A program made the translations under genes and the position numbers. Below, one piece after another: positions 34,780 through 43,614 of a stretch of DNA of 64,000 nucleotides. The number at the start of each line of letters is the position of its first letter. Position 1 is the first letter of the stretch. The notes under the pieces are model-generated. The model was not told the origin of the DNA. It did no database searches and saw nothing but the letters and a program-made list of their open reading frames with translations. The DNA is from Roseiarcus sp963794655 (GTDB lineage: Bacteria > Pseudomonadota > Alphaproteobacteria > Rhizobiales > Beijerinckiaceae). The DNA lies in the NCBI GenBank assembly GCA_963794655.1, contig CAWCEV010000006.1:2542001-2606000 (forward strand). Reading direction: 5' to 3'.

Positions 34780-34812
34780 GCCCGCTCAAGCCAAAAGATG
34801 GCTTGAATGGGC
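34780..34812. repeat. Dispersed hairpin repeat, copy R7 (reverse)
   Basis: GCCCGCTCAAGCC, loop AAAAGAT, GGCTTGAATGGGC. One wobble pair. It lies 50 bp after the stop codon of pabBC and may terminate that transcript. Confidence 0.85.
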
Positions 34813-35416
34813 CACCCAAAGCATTGGTGGCTGGGTAGGAACTGTAGATTGATCGGCTTCCCCAGATTTCCTGTTTCCGCTTGACGTTCGGGAAGGGCGA
34901 TTCCATAATGCGCCCAGCTGCATTCACCAAAGTGCGCTCAAGCCGTTTCTGGTGGAATCTGGAGGCGCTACCAGGAAAAAGAGCACCGTTGAGCTGTTTT
35001 CTTCAGGTGGTGGACGAATTTCGACATTCCCCACGTTCGTGCTGTGAGATACATGGTGGCAATGAATCCATCGCCTGCAGGAAAATATCGCTTGCAACAG
35101 TCTCAAAGGGATCGAAGTGCTGAGGGATGTCGAGTTCGATTAGTTCGACTGGGAAAAGAAGCAGTATGAGACGGCTATCACGCCCCAGAAACAGTCCGAG
35201 GGGAGCTGAAACAGGTTCGCGCGCCATCTGCGAAGCAGGCCAAAGTCCGAAACACCTGTTTAGCTTTGGCTCGCATTCTGTCAATATCGGCCGCGGCAAA
35301 ATAGCAACATCGTACAAGACGTCAGAGACTTCGGCGGATTACCTTAGAATGCGTGCCGGCTACGAACCAGAAGTCTCCACCCAACGAATGATCATGCCTT
35401 CCCAACCGGCGGGTAG
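34813..35416. other. 604 bp without a confident gene
   Basis: Frames on both strands are short, lack ribosome-binding sites and resemble nothing I know. The last 100 bp should hold the promoter of the tauE-like gene, which starts at 35417 with only a weak purine stretch before it. Confidence 0.4.
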
Positions 35417-36253
35417 ATGAACGCAATCGACTTTTCGCTCCTGGTCTGCCTGGCATCGTTTCTTGCGGGATTTCTCGGGTCTCTCACCGGCCTGGGTGGG
35501 GGAGTCGTTATCGTTCCCCTGCTTGCATTGGCCTTCAAGGTTAATATCCACTATGCCATTGGCGCCTCCCTGGTATCCGTGATCGCGACTTCTTCGGGAT
35601 CGGCTGCCGCTTATGTGAAAGAAGGATTTTCTAACATCCGCATTGGCATGTTCTTAGAGATTGCGACTACCCTCGGAGCAATGTTCGGCGCTTTCCTCGC
35701 GGCTGGTACGCCAACCAAAGCGATCGCCATCGTGTTCGGTGCAGTGCTGTTGTTTTCTGCTAGCGTTTCTGCCCGCAAGCGAAAGCCTCCGCCGGTCGAT
35801 GAACCCGTAGACCGCCTGGCCGCTCTCTTGCACCTGGATGGGAGCTATCCACTTCACGGGAGAAAGCAGCCATATCATGTGCGGCGTGTTCCTTTAGGAT
35901 TTGGCTTGATGTTTGGCGCCGGTACACTCTCGGGTCTGCTCGGTATTGGCTCCGGGGCAGTGAAAGTGATTGCGATGGACGAGGCCATGCTGGTTCCGTT
36001 TAAAGTGTCCACAACCACGAGTAACTTCATGATCGGCGTCACTGCGGCAGCGAGCGCGGGAATTTACCTAAGGCGGGGTTACATCGATCCATCCATTGCG
36101 ATGCCGGTCACCCTCGGCGTTCTCGCAGGTTCGCTGCTGGGCGCGAGATTTTTGGTGCGCGCCAAAACTCAAGCCATCCGCATCGTTTTTGCTATCGTAA
36201 TAGCCGCGTTAGGGGCAGAGATGATTTACAGCGGGATGACCGGAAAGCTTTAA
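35417..36253 (+). CDS. TauE/SafE family sulfite/sulfonate exporter
   Basis: A 278-residue inner-membrane protein with about eight hydrophobic helices in two related halves (residues ~7-95 and ~158-275). Characteristic stretches are GFLGSLTGLGGGVVIVPLLA near the N-terminus and GTLSGLLGIGSGAVKVIAMD in the second half, the two Gly-rich repeats of the family. TauE/SafE proteins export sulfite, sulfonates or sulfoacetate or serve as general anion carriers. The next gene starts immediately after the stop codon. With a DsrE-like protein and a TsdA-like cytochrome in the same run, a role in sulfur-compound transport is likely. Confidence 0.88.
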   Translation: MNAIDFSLLVCLASFLAGFLGSLTGLGGGVVIVPLLALAFKVNIHYAIGASLVSVIATSSGSAAAYVKEGFSNIRIGMFLEIATTLGAMFGAFLAAGTPTKAIAIVFGAVLLFSASVSARKRKPPPVDEPVDRLAALLHLDGSYPLHGRKQPYHVRRVPLGFGLMFGAGTLSGLLGIGSGAVKVIAMDEAMLVPFKVSTTTSNFMIGVTAAASAGIYLRRGYIDPSIAMPVTLGVLAGSLLGARFLVRAKTQAIRIVFAIVIAALGAEMIYSGMTGKL

Positions 36254-36652
36254 ATGGCGCAGGCACCCATGGCTCACGTCAACGACGGCTCTGACGATAG
36301 CGTGATCGACGCTGGGATCGGCATGCTGCTGCGAATCGGAATGCTGGCTTCCGCCGCGGTCATCCTTTTGGGAGGTGTTGCTTTTCTCATCCGTCACGGG
36401 CGCTCTACGATCGATTATCGGGCTTTCCACGGAGCGCCGCCAGGCCTTAACACTTTGGCGGGGATCGCTTCCGGCGCGATGCACGGGCATGCTCTGGCGA
36501 TCGTTCAACTGGGATTGGTCATGCTCATTGCCACCCCCATCGCACGCGTCGTCTTTTCGGTATACGCCTTCCTTAGCGAGCGGGATTATCTGTATGTTGT
36601 AATCTCATCCATTGTGCTGGTGGTCCTAATTTCGAGCCTGATCTGGCATTGA
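36254..36652 (+). CDS. DUF1634 membrane protein
   Basis: A 132-residue protein with three membrane helices (approximately residues 27-45, 82-100 and 112-130), matching DUF1634. It begins directly after the tauE stop codon, so the two are translated together; this gene pair is a well-known association, and DUF1634 may be an accessory subunit of the transporter (inference from co-occurrence). The N-terminal 20 residues are polar. Confidence 0.8.
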   Translation: MAQAPMAHVNDGSDDSVIDAGIGMLLRIGMLASAAVILLGGVAFLIRHGRSTIDYRAFHGAPPGLNTLAGIASGAMHGHALAIVQLGLVMLIATPIARVVFSVYAFLSERDYLYVVISSIVLVVLISSLIWH

Positions 36653-36741
36653 GATCCCGATCCCAGGAGCAAAAGCACCATGACCCGAGAGGTTTCGACC
36701 ATAACAGGCAAAGGGCACTATTCCACAGGGGGAACATCGTC

Positions 36742-37440
36742 ATGATTTTTACTCGTCGCACTTTTGTGAGCAGGGCCGGATCCAGCCTGGCGGCTCTCGG
36801 CGCGATGGTGAGCGCCGTGCCACCCATCCATGCACAACTTGTGTATAAACGCGCAGATTGGAACTTCAAAGCATTTGACAGTTTGCTCAAGCACGGGGCG
36901 CGCGCCAAGCAGGTTTACGATATCCGGCCGATTGGGGAGGGGAGATTTCTCAATAACATCAAGAATTCGATCAACGGCTTTCAATTCGGCTTTGATATTC
37001 CACCAGGTCAGATAAAGATCGTTTCTGCGATGCACGGCCCTTCCAACCTGCTGAATTTTGACGATGCCATGTGGGAGAAGTATCGACTCGGCGAATTCCT
37101 GCAGGTCGCGGACCCAAAGACGGGCAAGCCGGCCACGCGCAACATTTACTACCCCGGTAGTGGCCATGATTCGAACGATCCTGAGGACCGTGCTTCGCGC
37201 TTCCACGACACAAGCATGCAGGCACTGCAAGGCAGAGGGGTGCAGTTCCTGAGTTGCCACACGGCTACGGAGGAACAAGTCCAGGGGTTGCTGAAGCAAT
37301 ATGCTTTCAAAGCCGCGGCTGAGGAAGTTGTGCAAGATCTACAGGCCCACACGATACCTGGAGTTTTAATTGTTCCAGCCATGGTGGCGGCGGTTTCGCT
37401 ACTACAGTCTGACGGCCACTATACCTACATCACGGTTTAG
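36742..37440 (+). CDS. Tat-exported DsrE/DsrF-like protein
   Basis: A 232-residue protein starting MIFTRRTFVSRAGSSLAALG, a twin-arginine signal. The mature part has DsrE/F-type alternation: GQIKIVSAMHGPSNLLNFDD, QGRGVQFLSCHTATEEQVQG with one cysteine, and a C-terminal segment IPGVLIVPAMVAAVSLLQSD. Cytoplasmic DsrEF proteins bind or relay persulfide on a cysteine; here the single cysteine (in FLSCHT) is a candidate and export places the protein in the periplasm. The start is chosen over a longer upstream frame because AGGGGGAAC precedes it. It lies fourth from the dihaem cytochrome in the same direction, supporting a sulfur-handling role. Confidence 0.7.
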   Translation: MIFTRRTFVSRAGSSLAALGAMVSAVPPIHAQLVYKRADWNFKAFDSLLKHGARAKQVYDIRPIGEGRFLNNIKNSINGFQFGFDIPPGQIKIVSAMHGPSNLLNFDDAMWEKYRLGEFLQVADPKTGKPATRNIYYPGSGHDSNDPEDRASRFHDTSMQALQGRGVQFLSCHTATEEQVQGLLKQYAFKAAAEEVVQDLQAHTIPGVLIVPAMVAAVSLLQSDGHYTYITV

Positions 37441-37456
37441 CAAAAGAGGCAGCGGT

Positions 37457-38395
37457 ATGCAGACCCTGGTGGTTGTGATTTTGTGGTTGTTTGGCTTAGG
37501 AGCGGTCGCGCAGTCCGTTCCGCCCTGGAGCAAGGGCGCCAATGACCCGGCCCGGGAGAAGGGCCTGGTGTTTCATGTCGACGATATCGACAACGTTCCG
37601 GATCTGCACGGGAATCCGGAGGGCGCAAGACTGGTTCTCTACGTCGGCGGCAATCAATTCTTTGTGCTTCCCCGTTTAGTCGCCGGGTTTGAGAAAGAGC
37701 ATCCAGAGCTTGCCGGCCATATCTTCTATGAGACCCTGCCGCCGGGTATCCTGCGCAAACAGATGGAGCACAACAATACGATAACGCTCGGCAATCTCAC
37801 GGTTAAAGTTACGCCGGATGTGTACGAGGCAGGCGCGAGCGTGCTGGCCGAAATGCAGAAGCAGGGCATCGTTGAGCAAGTTGCGAGCTACGCGACCAAC
37901 GATCTGGCGATCATGGTTGCGGCCGGCAATCCGAAACATATCGAGAGCCTGAAAGACCTCGCGGCCCCATCAATTCGCCTTGCCATGCCAAATCCTGCGA
38001 CGGAAGGGATCGCGCTGCAGATTTCCGATTCACTGCGAAAAGCTGGCGGGGAAAGCCTTGCGCATGCGGTCTACGAAGCCAAGGTACAGTCGGGTAGCAC
38101 GATTCTTACGCAGATCCATCATAGGCAGACGCCGATGTGGATACTTCAAGGAAAATGCGATGCGGGCGTGGTGTGGGGTTCCGAAGTCAGTTTCCAACGG
38201 AAGATCGGTAATGCGATCAGCGGTGTGCCAATCCCGGCCAAAGAAAACACGACTGCAATCTATGCGGCTGGAGTGGTGCGCGGAGCCCCGCATCGAGCTG
38301 CCGCCATGGCCTGGGTAGCCTACCTACAAACCGCTGAAGCACAAGCAGTCTACGGCGAGTTTGGATTCAAGCCCCACATTGCCGCGGTTCCATGA
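37457..38395 (+). CDS. Periplasmic substrate-binding protein, molybdate-type fold
   Basis: A 312-residue exported protein beginning MQTLVVVILWLFGLGAVAQS after AGAGG. Two-lobe binding-protein structure: ARLVLYVGGNQFFVLPRLVA, TPDVYEAGASVLAEMQ, AIMVAAGNPKHIESLKDLAA and KCDAGVVWGSEVSFQRKIGN, resembling ModA-type and thiosulfate/tungstate binding proteins. No ABC permease or ATPase follows; its stop overlaps the start of the dihaem cytochrome gene (38392-38395). It may therefore deliver substrate to that cytochrome or act in a sensing role; ligand (thiosulfate, sulfite or an oxyanion) is inference. Confidence 0.75.
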   Translation: MQTLVVVILWLFGLGAVAQSVPPWSKGANDPAREKGLVFHVDDIDNVPDLHGNPEGARLVLYVGGNQFFVLPRLVAGFEKEHPELAGHIFYETLPPGILRKQMEHNNTITLGNLTVKVTPDVYEAGASVLAEMQKQGIVEQVASYATNDLAIMVAAGNPKHIESLKDLAAPSIRLAMPNPATEGIALQISDSLRKAGGESLAHAVYEAKVQSGSTILTQIHHRQTPMWILQGKCDAGVVWGSEVSFQRKIGNAISGVPIPAKENTTAIYAAGVVRGAPHRAAAMAWVAYLQTAEAQAVYGEFGFKPHIAAVP

Positions 38396-39210
38396 CTATC
38401 CGGAAGTGGAACATTATGGTGATTTTCATCGCTTCCGCGATGTACGCGGGGACGATTGTCGCCGGCCTGAGACTGAAGAGCTTAGCCCTTTTCTGGCCGG
38501 CGCCGGAGCCTGGCGCCTGGGCATCATGGAAACCTCCGGTGGAGAACAGCATTCCCGATACTCCGAAGGGCGAGAGCATCCGCCGGGGCGCCCTGTTGTT
38601 CAATGAAACGCCGCTTTATGCGCAGCAGTTCACGCACGCGAAGCTAAGCTGCACCAGTTGCCACGCCGAGGGAGGCATTCAGCCTTATGCGTCGCCCATG
38701 GTGGGGTTGCCGGCTCTGTTTCCTATGTATAACGAGCGCGCAGGGCATATGATCTCGCTCAAAGACCGGATTCAGGAATGCTTCGTCCGCAGCGAGAACG
38801 GGAAACCACTGGACTACGATGGTTCCATCATGAGGTCCCTGGTCGACTACATCGATTGGCTGTCTCAGCCGGAGCCCGGCCGCCGGCCTTACGCCGGTCG
38901 TGGCCTTATTTCGCTTCCCGATCTGAAACCGGATCCGCTCAACGGAGCACTTGTGTACCAGCGGCAGTGTGCCGGGTGTCATGGAGATGACGGAGAAGGA
39001 ATTGCACCGCAGTTCCCTCCCCTTTGGGGACCGCGTTCCTTCAATGATGGGGCGGGAATGCATGGGATTCGGAAAATGGCCGCTTTTGTTGAATACAATA
39101 TGCCGCAGAACCGAAGGGGTAGCTTATCCCCGCAGGATGCGTTCGACGTCTCCTCATTTATTCATGGTCAACCCAGGCCGGCGTTCAATAACGAGTACAA
39201 GAAATTCTAA
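38392..39210 (+). CDS. TsdA-like dihaem cytochrome c (thiosulfate dehydrogenase family)
   Basis: A 272-residue protein with an N-terminal membrane helix (residues ~7-28) and two class I haem c sites: C87-T-S-C90-H91 and C193-A-G-C196-H197. The order and surroundings match TsdA: ISLKDRIQECFVRSENGKPL follows the first haem, and GAGMHGIRKMAAFVEYNMPQ is at the C-terminus. TsdA couples two thiosulfate molecules to tetrathionate. Whether C130 (RIQEC) or another residue is the axial ligand of haem 1 cannot be told. The start overlaps the binding-protein gene by 4 bp. Converges with cydB. Confidence 0.82.
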   Translation: MTIRKWNIMVIFIASAMYAGTIVAGLRLKSLALFWPAPEPGAWASWKPPVENSIPDTPKGESIRRGALLFNETPLYAQQFTHAKLSCTSCHAEGGIQPYASPMVGLPALFPMYNERAGHMISLKDRIQECFVRSENGKPLDYDGSIMRSLVDYIDWLSQPEPGRRPYAGRGLISLPDLKPDPLNGALVYQRQCAGCHGDDGEGIAPQFPPLWGPRSFNDGAGMHGIRKMAAFVEYNMPQNRRGSLSPQDAFDVSSFIHGQPRPAFNNEYKKF

Positions 39211-39252
39211 TAATTGATGATTTCGGATTTATCGCTATCATCTGCTGAACCG

Positions 39253-40299
39253 CTAATGGCCGTAACCATCGGATTGAGCAGGCACTTTGCCTCGGAAAAG
39301 CCAGTACACTACGCCGAAATAGACCAGTGCGAGCAGAATTCCAACGGTCCACCAGACCAACCCTATTTGTAAGGTGTGCGGCCCCGCGACAGCGAGAGCA
39401 ATGGTAATGTCATGCCCATGAGACCCAACGGCCGGCAGCAGAACCGGGTAGAGTCCGGCGGCGGCGCCCGTCAACATAGCGGCCAGGTAAATACCAGACC
39501 CGACAAATGCCACCAGCTCCTTTCGCTTCCGCAAGGCGAACCAAATGGCCGCGAGACTTGCAATCACAACCACCGGAACCGCGAACGATAACGGGTGCTG
39601 CAAATAATTTTGCAAGGAATTGGGCCGCGCGATCACAGTAGCCGGCAGGCTGATCGCGGTGATCATGAGAACCGCCGGCCAAAGTCTGGCGGCGATCAAA
39701 CGGGCCCTTTGTTCAAGCGCTGCCTGCGTTTTCATCGACAGGTAAAGCGCTCCATGCAGGCCCAGGGCGACGAATGCAAGAACTCCCCCGAGAACGGTAT
39801 ACCAGTCCAGAATTCCGGGATTCGGACCCGTGCGCCAGTTCGTCCACAAAGGGAGGAAAAAGTAATTGTCCGCTCCAAGAGGAACGCCTCGAACAACATT
39901 CGCCAGAGCCGCCCCGAAGAAAATCGCCAGCAGAGCGCTCGCGAATGCGAACAATCCGTCCCAGAAAGAACGCCACAGGCGGTCGGCTACGTGGCCCCGT
40001 AATTCTATGCTGAGTCCCCGCGCAATCAACAGCCACAGCACAATCATCAGCGGGAGGTAAAAGCCACTGAATGCCGAAGCATACAGCAGAGGAAACGCAA
40101 AGAAGAGGGTACCGCCCGCGGCGAGCAACCAGACTTCATTGCCGTCCCAAACGGGACCGATCGTGCGCAGAGCCTGTTGACGTTCGTCCTCCGTCGTGGC
40201 TACGAATAGATAGACAATTCCCACCCCGAGATCAAACCCGTCCAGAACTACGTAGGCGGCGAGCATGAGAGCAACGATCCAAAACCAGAGTGATTCCAT
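39253..40299 (-). CDS. cydB: Cytochrome bd-type quinol oxidase subunit II
   Basis: A 348-residue inner-membrane protein with nine predicted helices, starting MESLWFWIVALMLAAYVVLD, a CydB N-terminus, and containing GFDLGVGIVYLF, PVWDGNEVWLLAAGGTLFFAFP and LGLHGALYLSMKTQ. CydB pairs with CydA to reduce oxygen to water with electrons from quinol at high oxygen affinity. It starts only 9 bp after the stop of cydA, so translation is coupled. The C-terminus ends SDGYGH. Function is firm; the length suits the short cyanide-insensitive-type oxidases. Confidence 0.95.
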   Translation of the reverse strand: MESLWFWIVALMLAAYVVLDGFDLGVGIVYLFVATTEDERQQALRTIGPVWDGNEVWLLAAGGTLFFAFPLLYASAFSGFYLPLMIVLWLLIARGLSIELRGHVADRLWRSFWDGLFAFASALLAIFFGAALANVVRGVPLGADNYFFLPLWTNWRTGPNPGILDWYTVLGGVLAFVALGLHGALYLSMKTQAALEQRARLIAARLWPAVLMITAISLPATVIARPNSLQNYLQHPLSFAVPVVVIASLAAIWFALRKRKELVAFVGSGIYLAAMLTGAAAGLYPVLLPAVGSHGHDITIALAVAGPHTLQIGLVWWTVGILLALVYFGVVYWLFRGKVPAQSDGYGH

Positions 40300-40308
40300 C
40301 TCGCCCCC

Positions 40309-41658
40309 TTAAACCGCAGTGAGTGTCTGCGGGCTATGGTTATGATCCGCCGGACCCTTTTGAATTGCTGTATAGAGCAATACGACCCACAACACAGAGA
40401 CAACGGTATATATCCCGAGAAAGCCCAGGAGGGTGAATAGACTGGTTCCCGCACCGATATGCCTGGAGGCGCCCTCGGAAGTTCGAATCAATCCATAAAC
40501 GAGCCAGGGCTGGCGTCCGATCTCTGCCGTCATCCAGCCTGCAGTGTTTGCAATGTAAGGCAGCGGGAAGCTCAGCAGGATAGGCCATAAGATCCAGCGC
40601 GAGACATAGAGCCTTCCCCGCCAAAGGAGGAAACCGGCCACGATCATCAACGCGGCGAAGTATGTACCGAGCCCAGCCATAATGTGATAGCTGTAGTAGA
40701 GCAAAGGCAGCGTAGACGGCCACTGATCACGGGGAATTTCGTTTAGACCCTTCACCTCGGCCTTGGTCGTGCCGTAGACAAGAAAGCTGAGAACGCTGTT
40801 GACCACAAGGGGATTGTCGATCTTCTGGGCCTCCATGTCGGGTTGCCCCATCAATACGATCGGCGCTCCTTTTTCCGAATTGAACAGCCCTTCCATTCCC
40901 GCCATTGCAGCAGGCTGATTCTGAGCCACATACTTTCCATGCAGATCACCGGTGGGGAATATCTGCACGATGCAGGAGATGATGCCTGCGATGACGCCAA
41001 TTTTTACAAAGGTGCGCCCAAATTCTTCATCCCGGCCTTGTAAGAGATAGAGGGCTCCGACCGAGGACATCACGAACGCTGCCGTAATCACCGACCCGCA
41101 CATGTTGTGCGCATACATCAGCCATGCTTCTGGATTTCCCAGAAGACCCCAGAAGCTACTGACCTCGTAGATGCCGTTCGACGTCAGCTGATACGCTACC
41201 GGGTGCTGCATCCAGGCGTCGGTGACTATGATGAAGAAGCCGGAGATCCAGGATCCTGCAAATACCAGGAACGCCGACCACCAGTGTGCCCAGCGCGGCA
41301 AACGCTTCTCGCCAAAAAGAAACAGGCCCAGGAACGCGGATTCGAGAAAGAAAGAGAAAATTCCCTCCATGGCCAAGGGCATCCCGATCACACCGCCCGT
41401 GCGACGGGAGAACTCTGACCAGTTGGTGCCGAATTGAAACTCCATTGGTATGCCGGTTACAACGCCCAAAAGAAAATTAATGGCAAAAATCTTCGCCCAG
41501 AATCTGGAGGCCACGTCGTAGCGCACCTGGCCGGTCTTCCATGCAATGGTTTTGAGTACGACAATCAGCAGCGCGAGGCCCATCGTCAGCTGTGGAAACA
41601 AATAGTGATACGTGATCGTGAAGGCGAAGTGCAGCCGATGCAGGCTGAGTGCGTCCAT
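40309..41658 (-). CDS. cydA: Cytochrome bd-type quinol oxidase subunit I (short Q-loop form)
   Basis: A 449-residue membrane protein that starts MDALSLHRLHFAFTITYHYL, with the low-spin haem ligand histidine in the first helix, and has the quinol-site GRQPWLVYGLIRTSEG near the C-terminus. At about 450 residues, against about 520 in E. coli, it has a short Q-loop, as in the cyanide-insensitive oxidase CioA. The ATG at 41658 is preferred over 41664: AGGAG sits 8 nt from it but only 2 from the other. It heads the cydAB operon. It uses quinol to reduce oxygen and so supports microaerobic or stressed growth. Confidence 0.94.
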   Translation of the reverse strand: MDALSLHRLHFAFTITYHYLFPQLTMGLALLIVVLKTIAWKTGQVRYDVASRFWAKIFAINFLLGVVTGIPMEFQFGTNWSEFSRRTGGVIGMPLAMEGIFSFFLESAFLGLFLFGEKRLPRWAHWWSAFLVFAGSWISGFFIIVTDAWMQHPVAYQLTSNGIYEVSSFWGLLGNPEAWLMYAHNMCGSVITAAFVMSSVGALYLLQGRDEEFGRTFVKIGVIAGIISCIVQIFPTGDLHGKYVAQNQPAAMAGMEGLFNSEKGAPIVLMGQPDMEAQKIDNPLVVNSVLSFLVYGTTKAEVKGLNEIPRDQWPSTLPLLYYSYHIMAGLGTYFAALMIVAGFLLWRGRLYVSRWILWPILLSFPLPYIANTAGWMTAEIGRQPWLVYGLIRTSEGASRHIGAGTSLFTLLGFLGIYTVVSVLWVVLLYTAIQKGPADHNHSPQTLTAV

Positions 41659-41875
41659 TGCCATTGCTCCTGTAGGCTGAGCATATGCTTATAACTCGAG
41701 TGGAGCTTGGATATTCTTGCTCGCAAAACGGTACGACTTCCGAACGGTCTGGTTCAGGCTTGATTCGCGTAGGCGACGTGGCGCGGCATAGTGCCGGACA
41801 GCAAGGATCTATAAGACGAGCGGCGCCCCGGGGCCTGGGTCGTGGTGATCAACGTGAGATTTTTTGGAAAAAACA

Positions 41876-43106
41876 GTGAGCCGCGGAGGTGAGCTCGGAG
41901 GGGATGCCCCGCCTCCATCTACCGGCACAACCGCGGACCTTGCGACTGGCCTGACGAGCGCTGAGGCTCAGAGCCATCTGGCCCAGGACGGCCCTAACAC
42001 GATGCCCGATACGTCTGCGCATCCATTGCGCAACGCGCTGGGCAAATTCTGGGCGCCTGTTCCGTGGCTGCTGGAAGCGTCCATTGTGCTGGAGGTGATG
42101 CTCCATAAATATATCGAGGCTGCAGTCATTGCCGGGCTGCTCATATTTAACGCCGCGTTGGCTTATTTCCAGGAAACGCGCGCCCAGGCGACCCTCGCCG
42201 CACTGAAGTCGCGTCTCGCGTTGAATGCTTCCGTACGCCGCGATGGGGCATGGAAAACTTTGCCGGCCGCCGAATTGGTACGCGGTGATGTAGTCAAGTT
42301 GTCGCTGGGCCGGTAGTTCCGCTGATGTTCACCTTGTGGAAGGCTCTGTTTTGCTCGACCAATCCATGCTGACCGGCGAGTCTCTACCGATCGACGCAGG
42401 TCCGGGAGTGGATACCTACGCGGGAGCACTGGTACAGCGGGGTGAAGCAACGGCCGTAGGCACCGCTACTGGCGTCCGCACCAGGTTCGGACGAACCGCG
42501 GAGCTGGTGCGCATCGCGCACGTCGAAAGCTCGCAACAGCTGAATTCCATTATCAAAAAGATCGTCCAGGTTCTGCTCCTGGCGGTGGGCCTGATCATGA
42601 CTGGAGATGCGATCTTAACTCCACTGCTGATGGTCATCGTCATGGTTACGGGCGATTTCCTGGCAATGTCTTTGACCACAGACACAGTGCGGCCTTCCGA
42701 GCGGCCAAACTCCTGGATGATCGGCAGGATTACGATAGCGGGGGTCGTGCTCGGGTCATGCCTTCTGGTGTTCTGCACGGTGGTGCTGGCGTTTGGTAAA
42801 TATGAGCTGCGATTGGGAGTCGAACAACTAAGAACGCTGGCAGTGGTTTCCATTGTCTACGGCAGCCAGGCCACCATCTATGCGATACGAGACCGCCGCC
42901 ATTTTTGGGGACCGCGCCCCAGTACATGGCTTGCGTGGTGCTCGGTTGCCGACCTACTGATCATCACGGTTTTGGCGGTGGGTGGCATTGCCATGGCGCG
43001 GCTCGCCCCCATGATGGTTGCGTTTGAGTTAGCAGCGGCGATCGTTTTCTGGTTGATCCTGGGCGGTTTGAAGATACCAGTCTTCTCCCGGCTTCGAATC
43101 TCATAG
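41876..43106 (+). pseudogene. Proton-efflux P-type ATPase remnant, lacking the phosphorylation domain
   Basis: The 5' part reads as a P3A H+-ATPase N-terminus: AEAQSHLAQDGPNTMPDTSA, two membrane helices, then the actuator-domain motif LDQSMLTGESLP. Two one-base deletions near 42313 and 42330 break the frame. After HVESSQQ the sequence jumps to LNSIIKKIVQVLLLAVGLIM, which in intact relatives lies beyond the catalytic P and N domains. The DKTGTLT phosphorylation site and about 430 residues are therefore missing. The C-terminal membrane helices continue normally (DFLAMSLTTDTVRPSERPNS). It cannot pump. The start (GTG 41876) is a guess. Neighbours are cydAB and two stress proteins. Confidence 0.8.
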
Positions 43107-43148
43107 TAAGGACGAGGTGCGGACCGGGCGAGAGAACAAGACTGTGGA

Positions 43149-43586
43149 CTATCCCGGAGATCTCAGGACCATCACGGGACAGGGCGCCTTGTGCAATACG
43201 CCCTGGGCGACGCTTCCGAGCAGAATTGTACCTACCACGGTACGGCCGTGCGTGCCCATCACAATCAAGTCCGCGGGCCAACTCCTGGCTGCGTCGACGA
43301 TCTTCGGGGCTGGTTTTCCCGTCTCCAAAAATATGAGTGGAGGCGGAGTCGTGGCCGCGCGTGAGGCAAATGCGCTGAGAAGGTCTTTGGCGTCGCGTTG
43401 CGCCATGGCAAGCCATCGATCCGCAGAGATGCCGGAGTCTGAGGCGGAAGACATGACGGCAGGATCGACCACAGTGATAAATGCAACCTCCGCGCCAAGC
43501 TGCCGTGCGAGGTCAAGCCCTACGTTCGCGGCATGCGCGGCGAAGGTGCTTTCATCGACGGCGATGAGTATCTTTTCGAAGTTCAT
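43149..43586 (-). CDS. Universal stress protein (UspA family)
   Basis: A 145-residue single-domain UspA protein, starting MNFEKILIAVDESTFAAHAA and ending VLHKAPCPVMVLRSPG. The nucleotide-binding signature G-2x-G-9x-G-S is seen in MGTHGRTVVGTILLGSVAQG, so it belongs to the ATP-binding group. The start at 43586 follows AGGGAGAAATACG. It lies next to another UspA gene on the same strand (28-bp gap) and beyond a P-type ATPase remnant and cydAB, a context of low oxygen and dormancy. Function in the cytoplasm is stress protection of unknown mechanism. Confidence 0.92.
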   Translation of the reverse strand: MNFEKILIAVDESTFAAHAANVGLDLARQLGAEVAFITVVDPAVMSSASDSGISADRWLAMAQRDAKDLLSAFASRAATTPPPLIFLETGKPAPKIVDAARSWPADLIVMGTHGRTVVGTILLGSVAQGVLHKAPCPVMVLRSPG

Positions 43587-43614
43587 CGTATTTCTCCCTG
43601 CGGAGTTCCTGGAG

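Noticed and set aside
34881..35123. 80-codon frame in the gap before tauE
   Set aside because: No ribosome-binding site and no relationship to a known protein; broken frames nearby do not join into a recognisable product.
41876..43106. Programmed frameshift in the P-type ATPase
   Set aside because: No slippery sequence with downstream stem is visible, and the catalytic domain is missing anyway.
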